This document shows, in pieces, positions 8,474-17,439 of a stretch of 38,653 nt of DNA. The notes below the pieces were generated by a model. That model saw only the letters and a program-made list of their open reading frames with translations. It did no database searches and was not told the DNA's origin. The position numbers and the translations under genes were made by a program. Source of the DNA: Bacillota bacterium (GTDB taxonomy: Bacteria; Bacillota; UBA4882; UBA8346); assembly GCA_029776205.1 (NCBI GenBank), contig JAKOTQ010000024.1, positions 1 through 38,653 of the forward strand, read 5' to 3'. Position 1 is the first letter of the stretch, and each line of letters begins with the position of its first letter.

Positions 8474-9352
8474 TTGAAAATCGCCATTTTGGGGCCAGCC
8501 GGCACTTATTCCGAACGTGCCGCCAAAGCATTTGCCCATCGAATTGGGATAAAACCCGGACAATTGGAATTGATTTATACGACGATCAATGATTCGTTAC
8601 GGCGGGTCCAAAATAATCAGGCTGATTATGCCGTCATTCCGGTAGAAAACATGATCGACGGATTGATTGGAACTTCACTAGATGCACTCTTAGAGTATCA
8701 GGATTTTGTGAAAGTATGCGATGAGGTGCATTTGCCGATCACCCACGTCTTAGCCATACATCCAGAAGGCGATTGGGAAAAGATAAACCGGATTTATTCA
8801 CACCCTTCCGCACTAAACCAGTGTCAACGCACCTTAGCAGAGTTACTTCCCGATGCCGAACTGATTCCGGTTTCATCCACGGCAGAAGCAGCAGGAAAAG
8901 TACAACAGGACCCACACCGTCAATCGGCGGCAATTTGCAATCATGAAGCCGCCAAACTTGAAAATTTGAAAATTGTTGACCGTGAGATCCAAGACTATCT
9001 GGTCAATGAAACCCGTTTTATGGTCTGTGCCTTACACGACGGGCTTCCTACCGGTAATGATCGGACATTAATGGCGGTCCGCTATGGTACCAACCAACCC
9101 GGACAACTTTATCAAACTGCGAAATATCTGGCCGAACAGGAGCTGGACTTAACCTTTGTCCAATCCCGGCCATATAAAGTAAAACCTCAGGAATATGTCC
9201 TTATTTATGAGTTTGTCGGCCACCGTTCAGATCCCAAGGTGGAGCAAGCACTGAAAAATATTGAAATGCAGGTTCGGACCACGGATGGTTGGAAAAAAAT
9301 CTTAGGTAGTTACCCCAAGAGAGAAAGAGAAGAAGAAAAAAATGGAATATAA
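8474..9352 (+). CDS. pheA: Prephenate dehydratase PheA
   Basis: This enzyme decarboxylates and dehydrates prephenate to phenylpyruvate in phenylalanine synthesis. It is a stand-alone 292-residue enzyme with no chorismate mutase domain. The N-terminal domain carries GPAGTYSERAA, the PVENMIDG region and the catalytic T-R-F at residues 180-182 (NETRFMV). The C-terminal ACT domain (about residues 195-275) contains SRP, the usual phenylalanine feedback region. The start is TTG 8474, with a modest AAGGG upstream. Its last 11 nt overlap the next gene, so the two are translationally coupled. Confidence 0.94.
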   Translation: MKIAILGPAGTYSERAAKAFAHRIGIKPGQLELIYTTINDSLRRVQNNQADYAVIPVENMIDGLIGTSLDALLEYQDFVKVCDEVHLPITHVLAIHPEGDWEKINRIYSHPSALNQCQRTLAELLPDAELIPVSSTAEAAGKVQQDPHRQSAAICNHEAAKLENLKIVDREIQDYLVNETRFMVCALHDGLPTGNDRTLMAVRYGTNQPGQLYQTAKYLAEQELDLTFVQSRPYKVKPQEYVLIYEFVGHRSDPKVEQALKNIEMQVRTTDGWKKILGSYPKREREEEKNGI

Positions 9353-10625
9353 CGATCAATTATTACAATGGATTGAAAAACATGAAGATTCCCTTTCGGA
9401 AATTTTCCGAAATATTTCACGCATCGCATTATATAATCAACGAAAAGTATTGAATGCATTTCACGCCGAAAAAATTGGCACCCATCATTTCCAATCAACC
9501 ACCGGTTATGGTTACAATGACTTGGGACGTGAAGCCCTTGAAAATGTTTTTTCAAGGGTTTTCGGCACTGAAGCCGCTTTGGTCCGCCAGCAAATGGTAT
9601 CCGGTACCCACGCCATTGCCTGTGCCATATTGGGAAATTTGAAACCTTCCCAGGAGCTGATCTTGGCCACAGGATACCCTTATGAAACATTGCTAGGCGT
9701 CTTAGGCATCAAGCCGGGGCAGGAAACCGTGGTCAGTGAAACGGGAGGATTTACCGTTAAAGTTATTCCGCTTTTGCCCGATGGAAATATCGATGTCGAA
9801 CGGATCCTGGATGCGATCACTCCAGCTACCGCCATGGTGGCCTTTCAACGTTCCTGCGGTTATTCATCCCGTCAATCCTTTACCATTGATAAATTACAAA
9901 AAGTATTTCAAGATATTAAAAGGATCCATAAAGATTTGCCATTATTTGTCGATAATTGTTATGGGGAATTTGTGGAAACTTTGGAACCTACTGAAGTGGG
10001 AGCTGACTTAATCGCCGGTTCCCTGATTAAAAATCCCGGAGGATGTTTAATCCCCAGCGGAGGATATATTGCAGGCCGGGCCGATTTGGTCAATAAAGCG
10101 GCGGAACGATTGTATGCACCGAAAATTGCCGGAGAAATCGGTCCGTCTCTATTAAATTTACAAATCTTCTTTCAAGGCTTCTTTGAAGCACCCCATCGGG
10201 TCAGCGATATGCATCGGGGAGCAGTTTTAACGGCAAAACTCTTTGAAGAAATTGGCTATCGTGTTTCTCCGCGCTTTGATGAGAAACGCACCGATATCAT
10301 TCAAAAGATTTTCTTCGATTCCGATCAGGATTTGATCGATTTTTGCCGGGCTGTTCAACGAAATTCACCCATCGAATCCCATGTGGTTCCGGAACCGGCA
10401 TTGCTGCCAGGATATTTACATCCGGTAATCATGGGAGGTGGAACTTTCATATCCGGTTCGACCAGTGAGTTTTCAGCTGATGCGCCGTTAACTCCGCCTT
10501 ATACCGCATTTATGCAAGGTGGTTTATCTTATACCCAGATTAAACTCAGTCTGGCAGGCATATTCCTTTCTAACTATTTACCAAAAATAATGGGTAATTT
10601 TACAATGTCAAGCAGGAATCCATAA
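9342..10625 (+). CDS. ynbB: Met-gamma-lyase-like PLP enzyme (YnbB / 'aluminium resistance' family)
   Basis: This 427-residue fold-type I PLP protein belongs to the family annotated as methionine gamma-lyase-like or aluminium resistance protein (Pfam Met_gamma_lyase). The likely Schiff-base lysine is K230 in AGSLIKNPGG, preceded by the cofactor-binding segment FVDNCYGEFVE. The N-terminal region TTGYGYNDLGRE and the VSGTHAIA segment are typical of the family. The substrate is not established. In Bacillus subtilis the homologue ynbB lies close to hfq, so the context fits. ATG 9342 overlaps the end of pheA. Confidence 0.9.
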   Translation: MEYNDQLLQWIEKHEDSLSEIFRNISRIALYNQRKVLNAFHAEKIGTHHFQSTTGYGYNDLGREALENVFSRVFGTEAALVRQQMVSGTHAIACAILGNLKPSQELILATGYPYETLLGVLGIKPGQETVVSETGGFTVKVIPLLPDGNIDVERILDAITPATAMVAFQRSCGYSSRQSFTIDKLQKVFQDIKRIHKDLPLFVDNCYGEFVETLEPTEVGADLIAGSLIKNPGGCLIPSGGYIAGRADLVNKAAERLYAPKIAGEIGPSLLNLQIFFQGFFEAPHRVSDMHRGAVLTAKLFEEIGYRVSPRFDEKRTDIIQKIFFDSDQDLIDFCRAVQRNSPIESHVVPEPALLPGYLHPVIMGGGTFISGSTSEFSADAPLTPPYTAFMQGGLSYTQIKLSLAGIFLSNYLPKIMGNFTMSSRNP

Positions 10626-10705
10626 TTTTTGAATTGAATACTTTTAAGCTCTCTTATACGTTTAAGATGGGTTTCTTATTTTGACTTGGTTGAAAGGAGA
10701 TTATT

Positions 10706-11074
10706 ATGAACCTTGTGGAGCTGCTTATTAATTTGGTTTTAGCCATCCCTATGGCCATTTGGTTCTACAAAGATGCCCGTGCTAGAGATTATATGTGGTA
10801 TTTCTGGGTTTTTGTGCCTTTAATCTTGATTTTCTCATCAACCATCATTACCATTGTCTTACTCTTGATTTTATTAGTATGCTATATAATGCTTCGACCC
10901 AAGGGAAATCTTTTTAAATGTCCCCATTGTCAGAAGGCTGTTCTCGAAGAATTATTCGTTTGTCCCTTTTGTCGTAAAAATGCTAAAAGAGAATGCTTAA
11001 ATTGTCATGAACCGGTTCCTTGGGAAGCAGACCAATGTCCGAAATGTAAGTCTAGGTCTCTGACGAAAGAATAA
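10706..11074 (+). CDS. Small membrane protein with double zinc ribbon
   Basis: This 122-residue protein has two or three membrane segments in its first 65 residues. Four CxxC knuckles follow (CPHC, CPFC, CLNC, CPKC), which form a double zinc ribbon of the DZR type. Start ATG 10706 has AAGGAG 7 nt upstream. Such proteins are common in Bacillota, and their function is usually unknown. The ribbon is probably cytoplasmic and may mediate protein or nucleic-acid contact. The gene is followed 38 nt later by a HEAT-repeat protein in the same direction. Confidence 0.8.
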   Translation: MNLVELLINLVLAIPMAIWFYKDARARDYMWYFWVFVPLILIFSSTIITIVLLLILLVCYIMLRPKGNLFKCPHCQKAVLEELFVCPFCRKNAKRECLNCHEPVPWEADQCPKCKSRSLTKE

Positions 11075-11112
11075 TATGTTGTTGGTTGGATGTATGAAGA
11101 AGGGAGACCATC

Positions 11113-12036
11113 ATGGGAATAGAGGCACAGCGCATAGACCACTTGATACAATTTTTAAATAAAATCGAACAGGAAATCACCGATACCTGTATGGATAAAA
11201 CCCGCCGTAAAGAACTGATTGAAAATTTACGGAATGAAGTCATCGAAGTTTTAAAAATCGCATTTATGGAGGGTGACCGTACGGTTCGGCATAGTGCCAT
11301 GTACGGACTGAGTAAAGTCGGCCTTGATCAATCATTGGATCTCTTTATTTCAGCATTGAATGATTCAGATGAACATGTCCGTGGATGGGCAGCTGAAGCA
11401 TTAGGAAAATTAAAGAATAACCGGGCTATTCAAGGATTGATTAAAGCGCTGGCTGATGAAAATCACTATGTTTGCTTCAACGTTTGTTCGGCATTAAAGC
11501 ATTTTGATCCAGACCAAATTGTGCCTCCTCTTACCCAAGCGCTTCAAGACCCGGATCAACAAATTCGCCGTCTCGCCTGCAAACTTCTTGGCGAAATTGG
11601 CGATTCCCAGGTCACCGAAGGGTTGATCATTGCCTTGAAAGATGAGGACTCGGGAGTCCGGTATGAAGCGGCCGAAGCTTTGCGTAAACTTCGAAATCCA
11701 GCCAGTATTCTTCCGTTGATTTCTGCGCTTCATGATCCAAATCATGATGTCCAAGCCGTCGCCATTATGGCATTGGGCAGTTTCGGGGATGAACGGGCCG
11801 TAGAGCCTTTAGTAGCTATGATGATTGAGCAAAAAAATCATCGTCACGCCTGTCTGGAGGCGTTACGGGGAATCTGTGGCGATGAATGCCTAGATACCCT
11901 TTTTGAATTGATCCGTTCCAGCAAAAAGGCAATTAGCGAAACTGCTGCCACAATCTTAAAGAATATGTACCGGCGTAATAATGATAATATCAATGTATCC
12001 CAGAAGCAATATCAGCGGGCTGGAAATGCCAGCTAG
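11113..12036 (+). CDS. HEAT-repeat (PBS-lyase-like) protein
   Basis: This 307-residue protein is built of about six to seven helical repeats of roughly 31 residues. Repeated phrases such as VRGWAAEALGKL, IRRLACKLLGEIGD, VRYEAAEALRKL and VQAVAIMALGSFGDERAVEPL mark the HEAT_2 / PBS-lyase type. There is no signal peptide or membrane segment, so it is cytoplasmic. HEAT proteins of this kind act as interaction scaffolds, and no enzymatic function should be assumed. ATG 11113 follows AAGGGAG. It is probably co-expressed with the zinc-ribbon membrane protein upstream. Confidence 0.85.
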   Translation: MGIEAQRIDHLIQFLNKIEQEITDTCMDKTRRKELIENLRNEVIEVLKIAFMEGDRTVRHSAMYGLSKVGLDQSLDLFISALNDSDEHVRGWAAEALGKLKNNRAIQGLIKALADENHYVCFNVCSALKHFDPDQIVPPLTQALQDPDQQIRRLACKLLGEIGDSQVTEGLIIALKDEDSGVRYEAAEALRKLRNPASILPLISALHDPNHDVQAVAIMALGSFGDERAVEPLVAMMIEQKNHRHACLEALRGICGDECLDTLFELIRSSKKAISETAATILKNMYRRNNDNINVSQKQYQRAGNAS

Positions 12037-12103
12037 AGTAATTGTGAACAACGTTTATGGATATACTATTTAAAGTGCAAAAGCTTAAAACAAGGAGATT
12101 CTC

Positions 12104-12157
12104 TTGAACCGTTTTAGCAATATTGAGTTTAGCTTAAAGCGGGTTGTATTTCCATGA
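12104..12157 (+). CDS. 17-residue leader ORF coupled to surE
   Basis: A TTG at 12104 has a very good ribosome binding site, AAGGAG at 12092-12097, 6 nt upstream. It opens a frame encoding MNRFSNIEFSLKRVVFP and ends in TGA at 12155-12157. That stop overlaps the surE ATG at 12154 as ATGA. surE itself has no Shine-Dalgarno sequence at the right distance, so translation of this short ORF probably delivers ribosomes to surE. No experimental or homology support is available to me. Confidence 0.6.
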   Translation: MNRFSNIEFSLKRVVFP

Positions 12158-12915
12158 AACAACCACTGAAGATTTTATTAAGTAATGATGACGGCTTTCA
12201 TGCTGCCGGTTTACAAGCACTCTATCAAGCCATTAAAGATAAAGCAGAAGTAACCATCGTTGCACCGGACCGGGAACGGAGCGCAGTCGGCCATGGTATC
12301 ACCATGCATCAGCCTCTCCGGGTCGAGCAGGTTCAATTGGATGGCAAAACCCATTGGACTGTCGACGGAACCCCATCCGACTGCATCAAACTTGCTTTGG
12401 AAAAAGTACTTCGCGATCAATGGCCTGATTTGATCATCTCTGGAATTAACCGCGGCCCCAACTTAGGAAGCGATGTTTTATATTCTGGGACTGTTTCGGC
12501 AGCGATTGAAGGTCATATGTACGGTATTCCAAGTATAGCAGCATCCGTCTATGACTTTGGAAATGCAAATTTTTCACCGGCTGCTCAATTTTTGGCTGAC
12601 CATATAGAGAAATTATTGGAACTTGCTTCCCATAGCCTTATCAATATTAACTTTCCCACGGTTTCCGCAACTAACCCCCAAGTACGGTTTACCAAATTGG
12701 GCAGGTTAAACTACATCAATGTTTTTGAAGAACGAAAAGATCCTCGGGGGCGCATTTATTACTGGATGGGGGGAGAACCGGCTAAACAAGAACAGGAAGC
12801 CGACTCCGACATCCGAGCAGTGGAAGAAGGGGATATATCCATTACGCCACTTACCATTGACTTAACTCATTATCAATTTTTACAGAGTGATTATCTGAAA
12901 ACTTTTAAATGGTAA
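12154..12915 (+). CDS. surE: 5'/3'-nucleotidase SurE
   Basis: SurE is a metal-dependent phosphatase acting on nucleoside monophosphates, often linked to stationary-phase survival. The 253-residue protein has the metal-binding motif SNDDGF at residues 10-15. The conserved segments DRERSAVGHGIT, VDGTPSDCIKLAL and SGINRGPNLGSDVLYSGT, and the later AAIEGHM, all fit. The start ATG 12154 has no proper ribosome binding site of its own and overlaps the stop of a short leader ORF, so expression looks translationally coupled. A shared terminator separates it from convergent lexA. Confidence 0.96.
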   Translation: MKQPLKILLSNDDGFHAAGLQALYQAIKDKAEVTIVAPDRERSAVGHGITMHQPLRVEQVQLDGKTHWTVDGTPSDCIKLALEKVLRDQWPDLIISGINRGPNLGSDVLYSGTVSAAIEGHMYGIPSIAASVYDFGNANFSPAAQFLADHIEKLLELASHSLININFPTVSATNPQVRFTKLGRLNYINVFEERKDPRGRIYYWMGGEPAKQEQEADSDIRAVEEGDISITPLTIDLTHYQFLQSDYLKTFKW

Positions 12916-12918
12916 ACG

Positions 12919-12950
12919 AAAGGAACTGTTTCCGAACAGTTCCTTTTATT
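12919..12950. terminator. Bidirectional terminator between surE and lexA
   Basis: A 12-bp perfect stem, AAAGGAACTGTT/AACAGTTCCTTT with loop TCCG, is followed by T-rich sequence on the + strand and offers a shorter T-run on the - strand. It lies between the convergent surE and lexA stops. Confidence 0.85.
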
Positions 12951-12969
12951 TATTACTTGTGGGATTGAT

Positions 12970-13599
12970 TTAGTGAATTTTACGGACCAAACCGATCACT
13001 TTGCCTAGAATTTGAACGTTATCGGTGATAATCGGGTCGTACTTGTCGTTCTCCGGTTGCAGCCGAATCGCGTTTTTCTCTTTATAGAAGCGTTTTACCG
13101 TTGCTTCCTCCTCAAGTAAGGCCACAACAATATCCCCGTTATCTGCGTAACGATGTTCGTTGGAGACCACGACCAAATCTCCGTCATATATCCCGGCATT
13201 GATCATGCTGTCTCCTTTGACCCTTAGCATAAAAACCGAATCTGTCCTGGTAAAATCCCGGGGAAGCGGAAAATAATCTTGAATATTTTCAGAGGCTAAT
13301 ATGGGTGCACCTGCAGTTACTGTACCAACCACCGGAATATTGACTAAATCCCGATGGAAAGCAGGCAGATCCGAATCATGATCGTTCCCAATCAACACTT
13401 CAATAGCTCGAGGTTTGGTAGGATCCCGCCGCACATATCCGAGCTTTTCCAGTTGGGCTAAATGTGCATGTACTGTCGAACTGGAGCTTAAGCCCACAGC
13501 TTCCCCGATTTCCCGCACTGATGGGGGATATCCTTTTTGTTGAACTTCATTGATGATATACTCCAAAATTTGGCGTTGGCGTTTTGATAATTCCTCCAC
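12970..13599 (-). CDS. lexA: SOS repressor LexA
   Basis: This 209-residue LexA represses SOS genes until RecA filaments trigger self-cleavage. The winged HTH spans residues 1-65 ([17 protein letters not shown] and [18 protein letters not shown]). The cleavage site is A96-G97 in VTAGAP. The catalytic serine is S131 (KGDSM) and the lysine is K169 (ATVKRF). The start is GTG 13599 with GGGAGTG about 8 nt upstream. It is divergent from a yneA-like gene across a control region holding three GAAC-N4-GTTC type boxes, one of which overlaps the -35 of lexA, so autorepression is expected. Confidence 0.98.
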   Translation of the reverse strand: MEELSKRQRQILEYIINEVQQKGYPPSVREIGEAVGLSSSSTVHAHLAQLEKLGYVRRDPTKPRAIEVLIGNDHDSDLPAFHRDLVNIPVVGTVTAGAPILASENIQDYFPLPRDFTRTDSVFMLRVKGDSMINAGIYDGDLVVVSNEHRYADNGDIVVALLEEEATVKRFYKEKNAIRLQPENDKYDPIITDNVQILGKVIGLVRKIH

Positions 13600-13708
13600 G
13601 AATGGTTCACTCCCGAAACAAAATTAAAAAAATATTTTTATATGAAAGAGTAGAGTAGGGGGCCTTGAATGTCTCAAATTCTAATTCTAAAGAAATTTCA
13701 CTAAAGCC

Positions 13709-13737
13709 ATTATATCATAGCTTCTGTCGAAATACAA
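13709..13737 (-). promoter_or_regulatory. lexA promoter
   Basis: On the - strand TTGTAT (13732-13737) and TATAAT (13709-13714) are separated by 17 bp, a good sigma-A type match. The -35 overlaps LexA box 1 by three bases, which gives a direct route to autoregulation. Confidence 0.7.
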
Positions 13738-13748
13738 ACATTTGTTCT
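13735..13748. promoter_or_regulatory. LexA box 1 (lexA-proximal)
   Basis: CAAACATTTGTTCT has one mismatch to the Gram-positive LexA (DinR) consensus core GAAC-N4-GTTC. It overlaps the lexA -35 element and is centred 30 bp from box 2. Confidence 0.7.
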
Positions 13749-13757
13749 ATTTTCCTA

Positions 13758-13787
13758 TTGACACCGAACAATTGTTCGTGTTATATT
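13758..13787 (+). promoter_or_regulatory. yneA-like gene promoter
   Basis: TTGACA at 13758-13763 is a perfect -35. TATATT at 13782-13787 is the best -10 with an 18-bp spacer (TTATAT at 17 bp is the alternative). LexA box 2 fills the spacer, so repressor binding would block polymerase directly. Confidence 0.75.
13765..13778. promoter_or_regulatory. LexA box 2 (perfect palindrome)
   Basis: CGAACAATTGTTCG is a perfect 14-bp palindrome matching the consensus CGAAC-N4-GTTCG exactly. It sits between the -35 and -10 of the yneA-like promoter. Confidence 0.92.
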
Positions 13788-13795
13788 ATAACCAT

Positions 13796-13809
13796 CGAAC
13801 ATCCGTTTG
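13796..13809. promoter_or_regulatory. LexA box 3 (yneA-proximal)
   Basis: CGAACATCCGTTTG has one mismatch in the GAAC-N4-GTTC core. It begins near the predicted transcription start of the yneA-like gene and is centred 31 bp from box 2, so the three boxes repeat at about three helical turns. Confidence 0.65.
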
Positions 13810-13829
13810 GGTTGAGGAGGAATCTTTAA

Positions 13830-14129
13830 ATGAAAGTAAGAACCAAATATTATAAATGGTCATTCAAAAGATTCTTAACGAATATGTTTCTTTTAACGTT
13901 AATCGTCGGTATCGGAATTTTCTGTTTTTCCATCGCAGTAAAAGCCACTCAAGAAAAATCCATTGAATGGATTACTGTTAAACCTGGAGATACTTTATGG
14001 ACTATTGCTGTCAGCATCGCACCGGAAAACGACCCGCGAAATACCATCGCGAAAATTAAACAGTTAAATCAATTAACCGGCTCAGATCTGATTGTAGGCC
14101 AAAATTTAAAAATTGAAGTTATCAAGTAA
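13830..14129 (+). CDS. yneA: SOS-induced cell division inhibitor, YneA-like (LysM)
   Basis: This 99-residue protein has a basic N-terminus, one membrane segment (about residues 16-38) and an extracytoplasmic LysM domain (about residues 47-97; TVKPGDTLWTIA ... VGQNLKIEV). Size, architecture, divergence from lexA and LexA operators in the promoter all match YneA of Bacillus subtilis, which halts septation during SOS. ATG 13830 follows GAGGAGG. The resolvase and small protein that follow yneA in Bacillus are absent; instead an AT-rich stretch with a dif-like site follows. The assignment is strong by context, although the LysM sequence alone would not prove it. Confidence 0.87.
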   Translation: MKVRTKYYKWSFKRFLTNMFLLTLIVGIGIFCFSIAVKATQEKSIEWITVKPGDTLWTIAVSIAPENDPRNTIAKIKQLNQLTGSDLIVGQNLKIEVIK

Positions 14130-14258
14130 ATTTAAGGCTTAAACCATTACTACAATTATATATTAATTATTGAGAGTTAAATTCCATAGATTAATCAAGT
14201 AATTTAAAGTAGTTTCTTTAAATATAATAAAATTAATATAAAAAGAGATAAATTAAGC

Positions 14259-14290
14259 GCTCAGGTTTATCATCTGAGCTTATTTTATTA
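14259..14290 (+). terminator. Weak terminator-like hairpin after yneA
   Basis: The stem GCTCAG/CTGAGC with a 9-nt loop is followed by TTATTTTATTATT, about 130 bp after the yneA stop. The T-run is interrupted, so efficiency is uncertain. Confidence 0.45.
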
Positions 14291-14316
14291 TTCGTAGCCT
14301 TTCAAGGTAAATTTTT

Positions 14317-14344
14317 GAGTCGTATAATATATATTATGTTAACT
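14317..14344 (+). other. dif: dif-like XerC/XerD recombination site
   Basis: The left 11-bp arm is GAGTCGTATAA, the 6-bp centre is TATATA and the right 11-bp arm is TTATGTTAACT. From memory of known sites, the right (XerD) arm matches Escherichia coli dif (TTATGTTAAAT) and Bacillus subtilis dif (TTATGTAAACT) at 10 of 11 positions each. The centre equals the Bacillus one, and the left arm shares 7 of 11 with E. coli dif, including the ATAA next to the centre. It lies in a non-coding gap where gene direction switches from mainly + to mainly -, as expected at a terminus. A mobile-element Xer site is the main alternative. Confidence 0.8.
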
Positions 14345-14616
14345 TATAACCGCGAAAAGACCGCAAACGCAATTTTTCGCCCATACGTTATTTTCCAATC
14401 CATTCATCGAAGAATCTTTTCATTTTCAGCAGCAATTTTATATAACTCATAATTATTTCACATCAATAACCCGACCAAGTATTTTATAACTCGAAATTGA
14501 ATTTTGGCTATAGATTTCAGTAAAATAATTATGCTAATGATTTAAGTCATAGGCTTAAAATTTGGTGTATAAATTTTTGAATTATATTATCCCTTAATTT
14601 ATAATGTAAAATTTAT

Positions 14617-16188
14617 TTAATACTTTGAAGCCATTTTTAATAAAGCTTCTTTAGCGTATGCGGCTTGTGATTCATCGACTAAAACCACCAGATAATCGCC
14701 AGCACCAATTGACGTTTGACCGTTGGGAATAATATCTTTCTGGCCTCGTAAAATACTTACCAGTAAGGTTCCAGCAGGCCATTGAACATCTTTGATACGT
14801 ATGCCATCAATCGATGAACCCATTTGAACAGCGATCTCCAAAAGTATTTTAGCTGTTGTCTCCTTAGACACTCTATGCTTGTCTTTATTATTATTCTCTA
14901 GCATTCTTTCCAAAAGCGATTCATAGATCGGCTTAGAACCGGTTAAATCAGCAACGATAAACGCCACAAATGAGACTACGGCCAAGGAAAGCAAATGATT
15001 TAAAGAACCAGTCATTTCTGATATCAAAATGCAGCCGGTGATGGGCGCCCGGACGATAGCCGTAAAATATCCGGCCATAGCCAAAATAATAAAGTTGTTT
15101 ACATAATGTATTTCAATACGAAAACCTAAATTCAGCGTTTTTCCATAAATGAGCCCTATCAGCGCCCCTAATGCCAGCATAGGCAGAAAAATGCCTCCAG
15201 GCGCTCCGGAACTGTAGCTGATCATCGTAAATATAAATTTCATGGTTAAAAGAATAATAGCGATGTTAAGGATAATCTCTTCCCGGGTTAAGGACATAAT
15301 GAGATCATGCCCTCCCCCCATCACTTCCGGAAGGAAAATACCCAAAATACCACCGAGCCATAACGGGATCACTATTTTCCAATATCCCGAAAGCCAAGGC
15401 AAGTTTCCCCATAACTCCTGACATCTAAGCAACGCCCAATTGAAAAATGATCCTGCTAAGCCCAAAATAATACCAAGTAACACTAGATATCCGTAATATT
15501 CAAGAGGCAACGGTGAAATTTCGGCAAAATTGAGCACCGGCTTCATACCAAAAAACTCTTTCGATAGGATATCAGCTGTTACTGCGGCAGACATAGCTGT
15601 TATTAATACGCGCGGCGAAAAGTTCTTATGGACTTCTTCCAAAGCAAAAATAACACCAGCCAATGGCGCATTAAAAGCTGCCGCAAGTCCAGCACTGGCG
15701 CCGCCGGTAATTAAAAACTTTTCCTCAATGGTCGGCCGCTTTAACATTTTACTGATTCCTTGTCCTGCGGCAGCCCCCAATTGTATCGAAGGGCCCTCCC
15801 TTCCTAAGGAAAGTCCCGCTCCGAGTGCCAATGACCCGCCGATGAATTTTCCGAGAATCACCTTCCACCAATTCATCTCCAATTGATGTAAGAGAACTCC
15901 TTCAACCTGCGGAATGCCGCTTCCCTTCGTCATCGGTTCCTTTCGAATGATCCAATAGATAATAGCCGCGATCCCTGTAAGAAATAAAAACCAGACAGGT
16001 ATCAATCGGTAATTGTCTGAAAGGCAATGATATATCCATACCGATAACCGGCCCATTTTTTCTAGGACAAACCGATAAAAGACGACAATGAGACCTGAGA
16101 CCAGCCCAACCAAAATTCCTTGAAAAACAAGGAGCATTTTAAAGTTTTTCCAATGAGTGAGCATCCTTGAAACAGATTGAGCAGACAT
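14617..16188 (-). CDS. ClC-family H+/Cl- antiporter with C-terminal RCK_C (TrkA-C) domain
   Basis: This 523-residue chloride transporter has the ClC signatures GSGIPQVEG, GREGPSIQLG (with the gating glutamate) and GGIFLPMLALGALIG. An EE pair in FALEEVHKNF corresponds to the internal proton-transfer glutamate of exchangers, so antiport rather than channel activity is likely. The last 80 residues form an RCK_C/TrkA-C regulatory domain, which suggests ligand control. The start is ATG 16188 with AGGTG upstream. It is a single gene, separated from ilvC by the ilvC terminator. Confidence 0.94.
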   Translation of the reverse strand: MSAQSVSRMLTHWKNFKMLLVFQGILVGLVSGLIVVFYRFVLEKMGRLSVWIYHCLSDNYRLIPVWFLFLTGIAAIIYWIIRKEPMTKGSGIPQVEGVLLHQLEMNWWKVILGKFIGGSLALGAGLSLGREGPSIQLGAAAGQGISKMLKRPTIEEKFLITGGASAGLAAAFNAPLAGVIFALEEVHKNFSPRVLITAMSAAVTADILSKEFFGMKPVLNFAEISPLPLEYYGYLVLLGIILGLAGSFFNWALLRCQELWGNLPWLSGYWKIVIPLWLGGILGIFLPEVMGGGHDLIMSLTREEIILNIAIILLTMKFIFTMISYSSGAPGGIFLPMLALGALIGLIYGKTLNLGFRIEIHYVNNFIILAMAGYFTAIVRAPITGCILISEMTGSLNHLLSLAVVSFVAFIVADLTGSKPIYESLLERMLENNNKDKHRVSKETTAKILLEIAVQMGSSIDGIRIKDVQWPAGTLLVSILRGQKDIIPNGQTSIGAGDYLVVLVDESQAAYAKEALLKMASKY

Positions 16189-16226
16189 CGCATTAACACC
16201 TATTTTTCAACTTAAAATGAATAATC

Positions 16227-16260
16227 CATAAAAAACCGGAAGAATTTTATTCTTCCGGTT
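16227..16260 (-). terminator. Intrinsic terminator after ilvC
   Basis: The 12-bp stem AACCGGAAGAAT/ATTCTTCCGGTT with a 3-nt loop is followed on the - strand by a T-run (the A-tract at 16229-16233). It lies 15 bp past the ilvC stop. Confidence 0.88.
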
Positions 16261-16275
16261 GATCTAGCATCAATA

Positions 16276-17331
<1,056 letters not shown>

Positions 17332-17370
17332 TCATACAATAATACATTTTTTAAGTCATTTTTATTAAAA

Positions 17371-17400
17371 AATAGAGCGATCATTTTGCAATGATAGCTC
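17371..17400 (-). terminator. Terminator after pduL
   Basis: On the - strand the stem GAGCTATCATT/AATGATCGCTC (one mismatch, 4-nt loop) is followed by TATTTTTTA. It lies about 40 bp after the pduL stop. Confidence 0.75.
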
Positions 17401-17439
17401 TAAGGTGTTTATCAATATAGATGATTGGGATATATCATT

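Larger units (their letters stand above)
14130..14616. other. AT-rich non-coding stretch between yneA and the ClC gene
   Basis: In 487 bp I find no convincing coding frame. It contains a weak terminator-like hairpin at 14259-14279, a dif-like site at 14317-14344 and a 7-bp stem GCGAAAA/TTTTCGC at 14352-14380. Both flanking genes point into it. Confidence 0.7.

Noticed and set aside
11009-11018. GAACCGGTTC palindrome as another LexA box
   Set aside because: The half-sites are separated by two bases, not four, and it lies within the zinc-ribbon coding region far from a promoter.
14352-14380. GCGAAAA/TTTTCGC stem as a terminator of the ClC gene
   Set aside because: It is more than 230 bp beyond the stop and lacks a T-run in the right direction.
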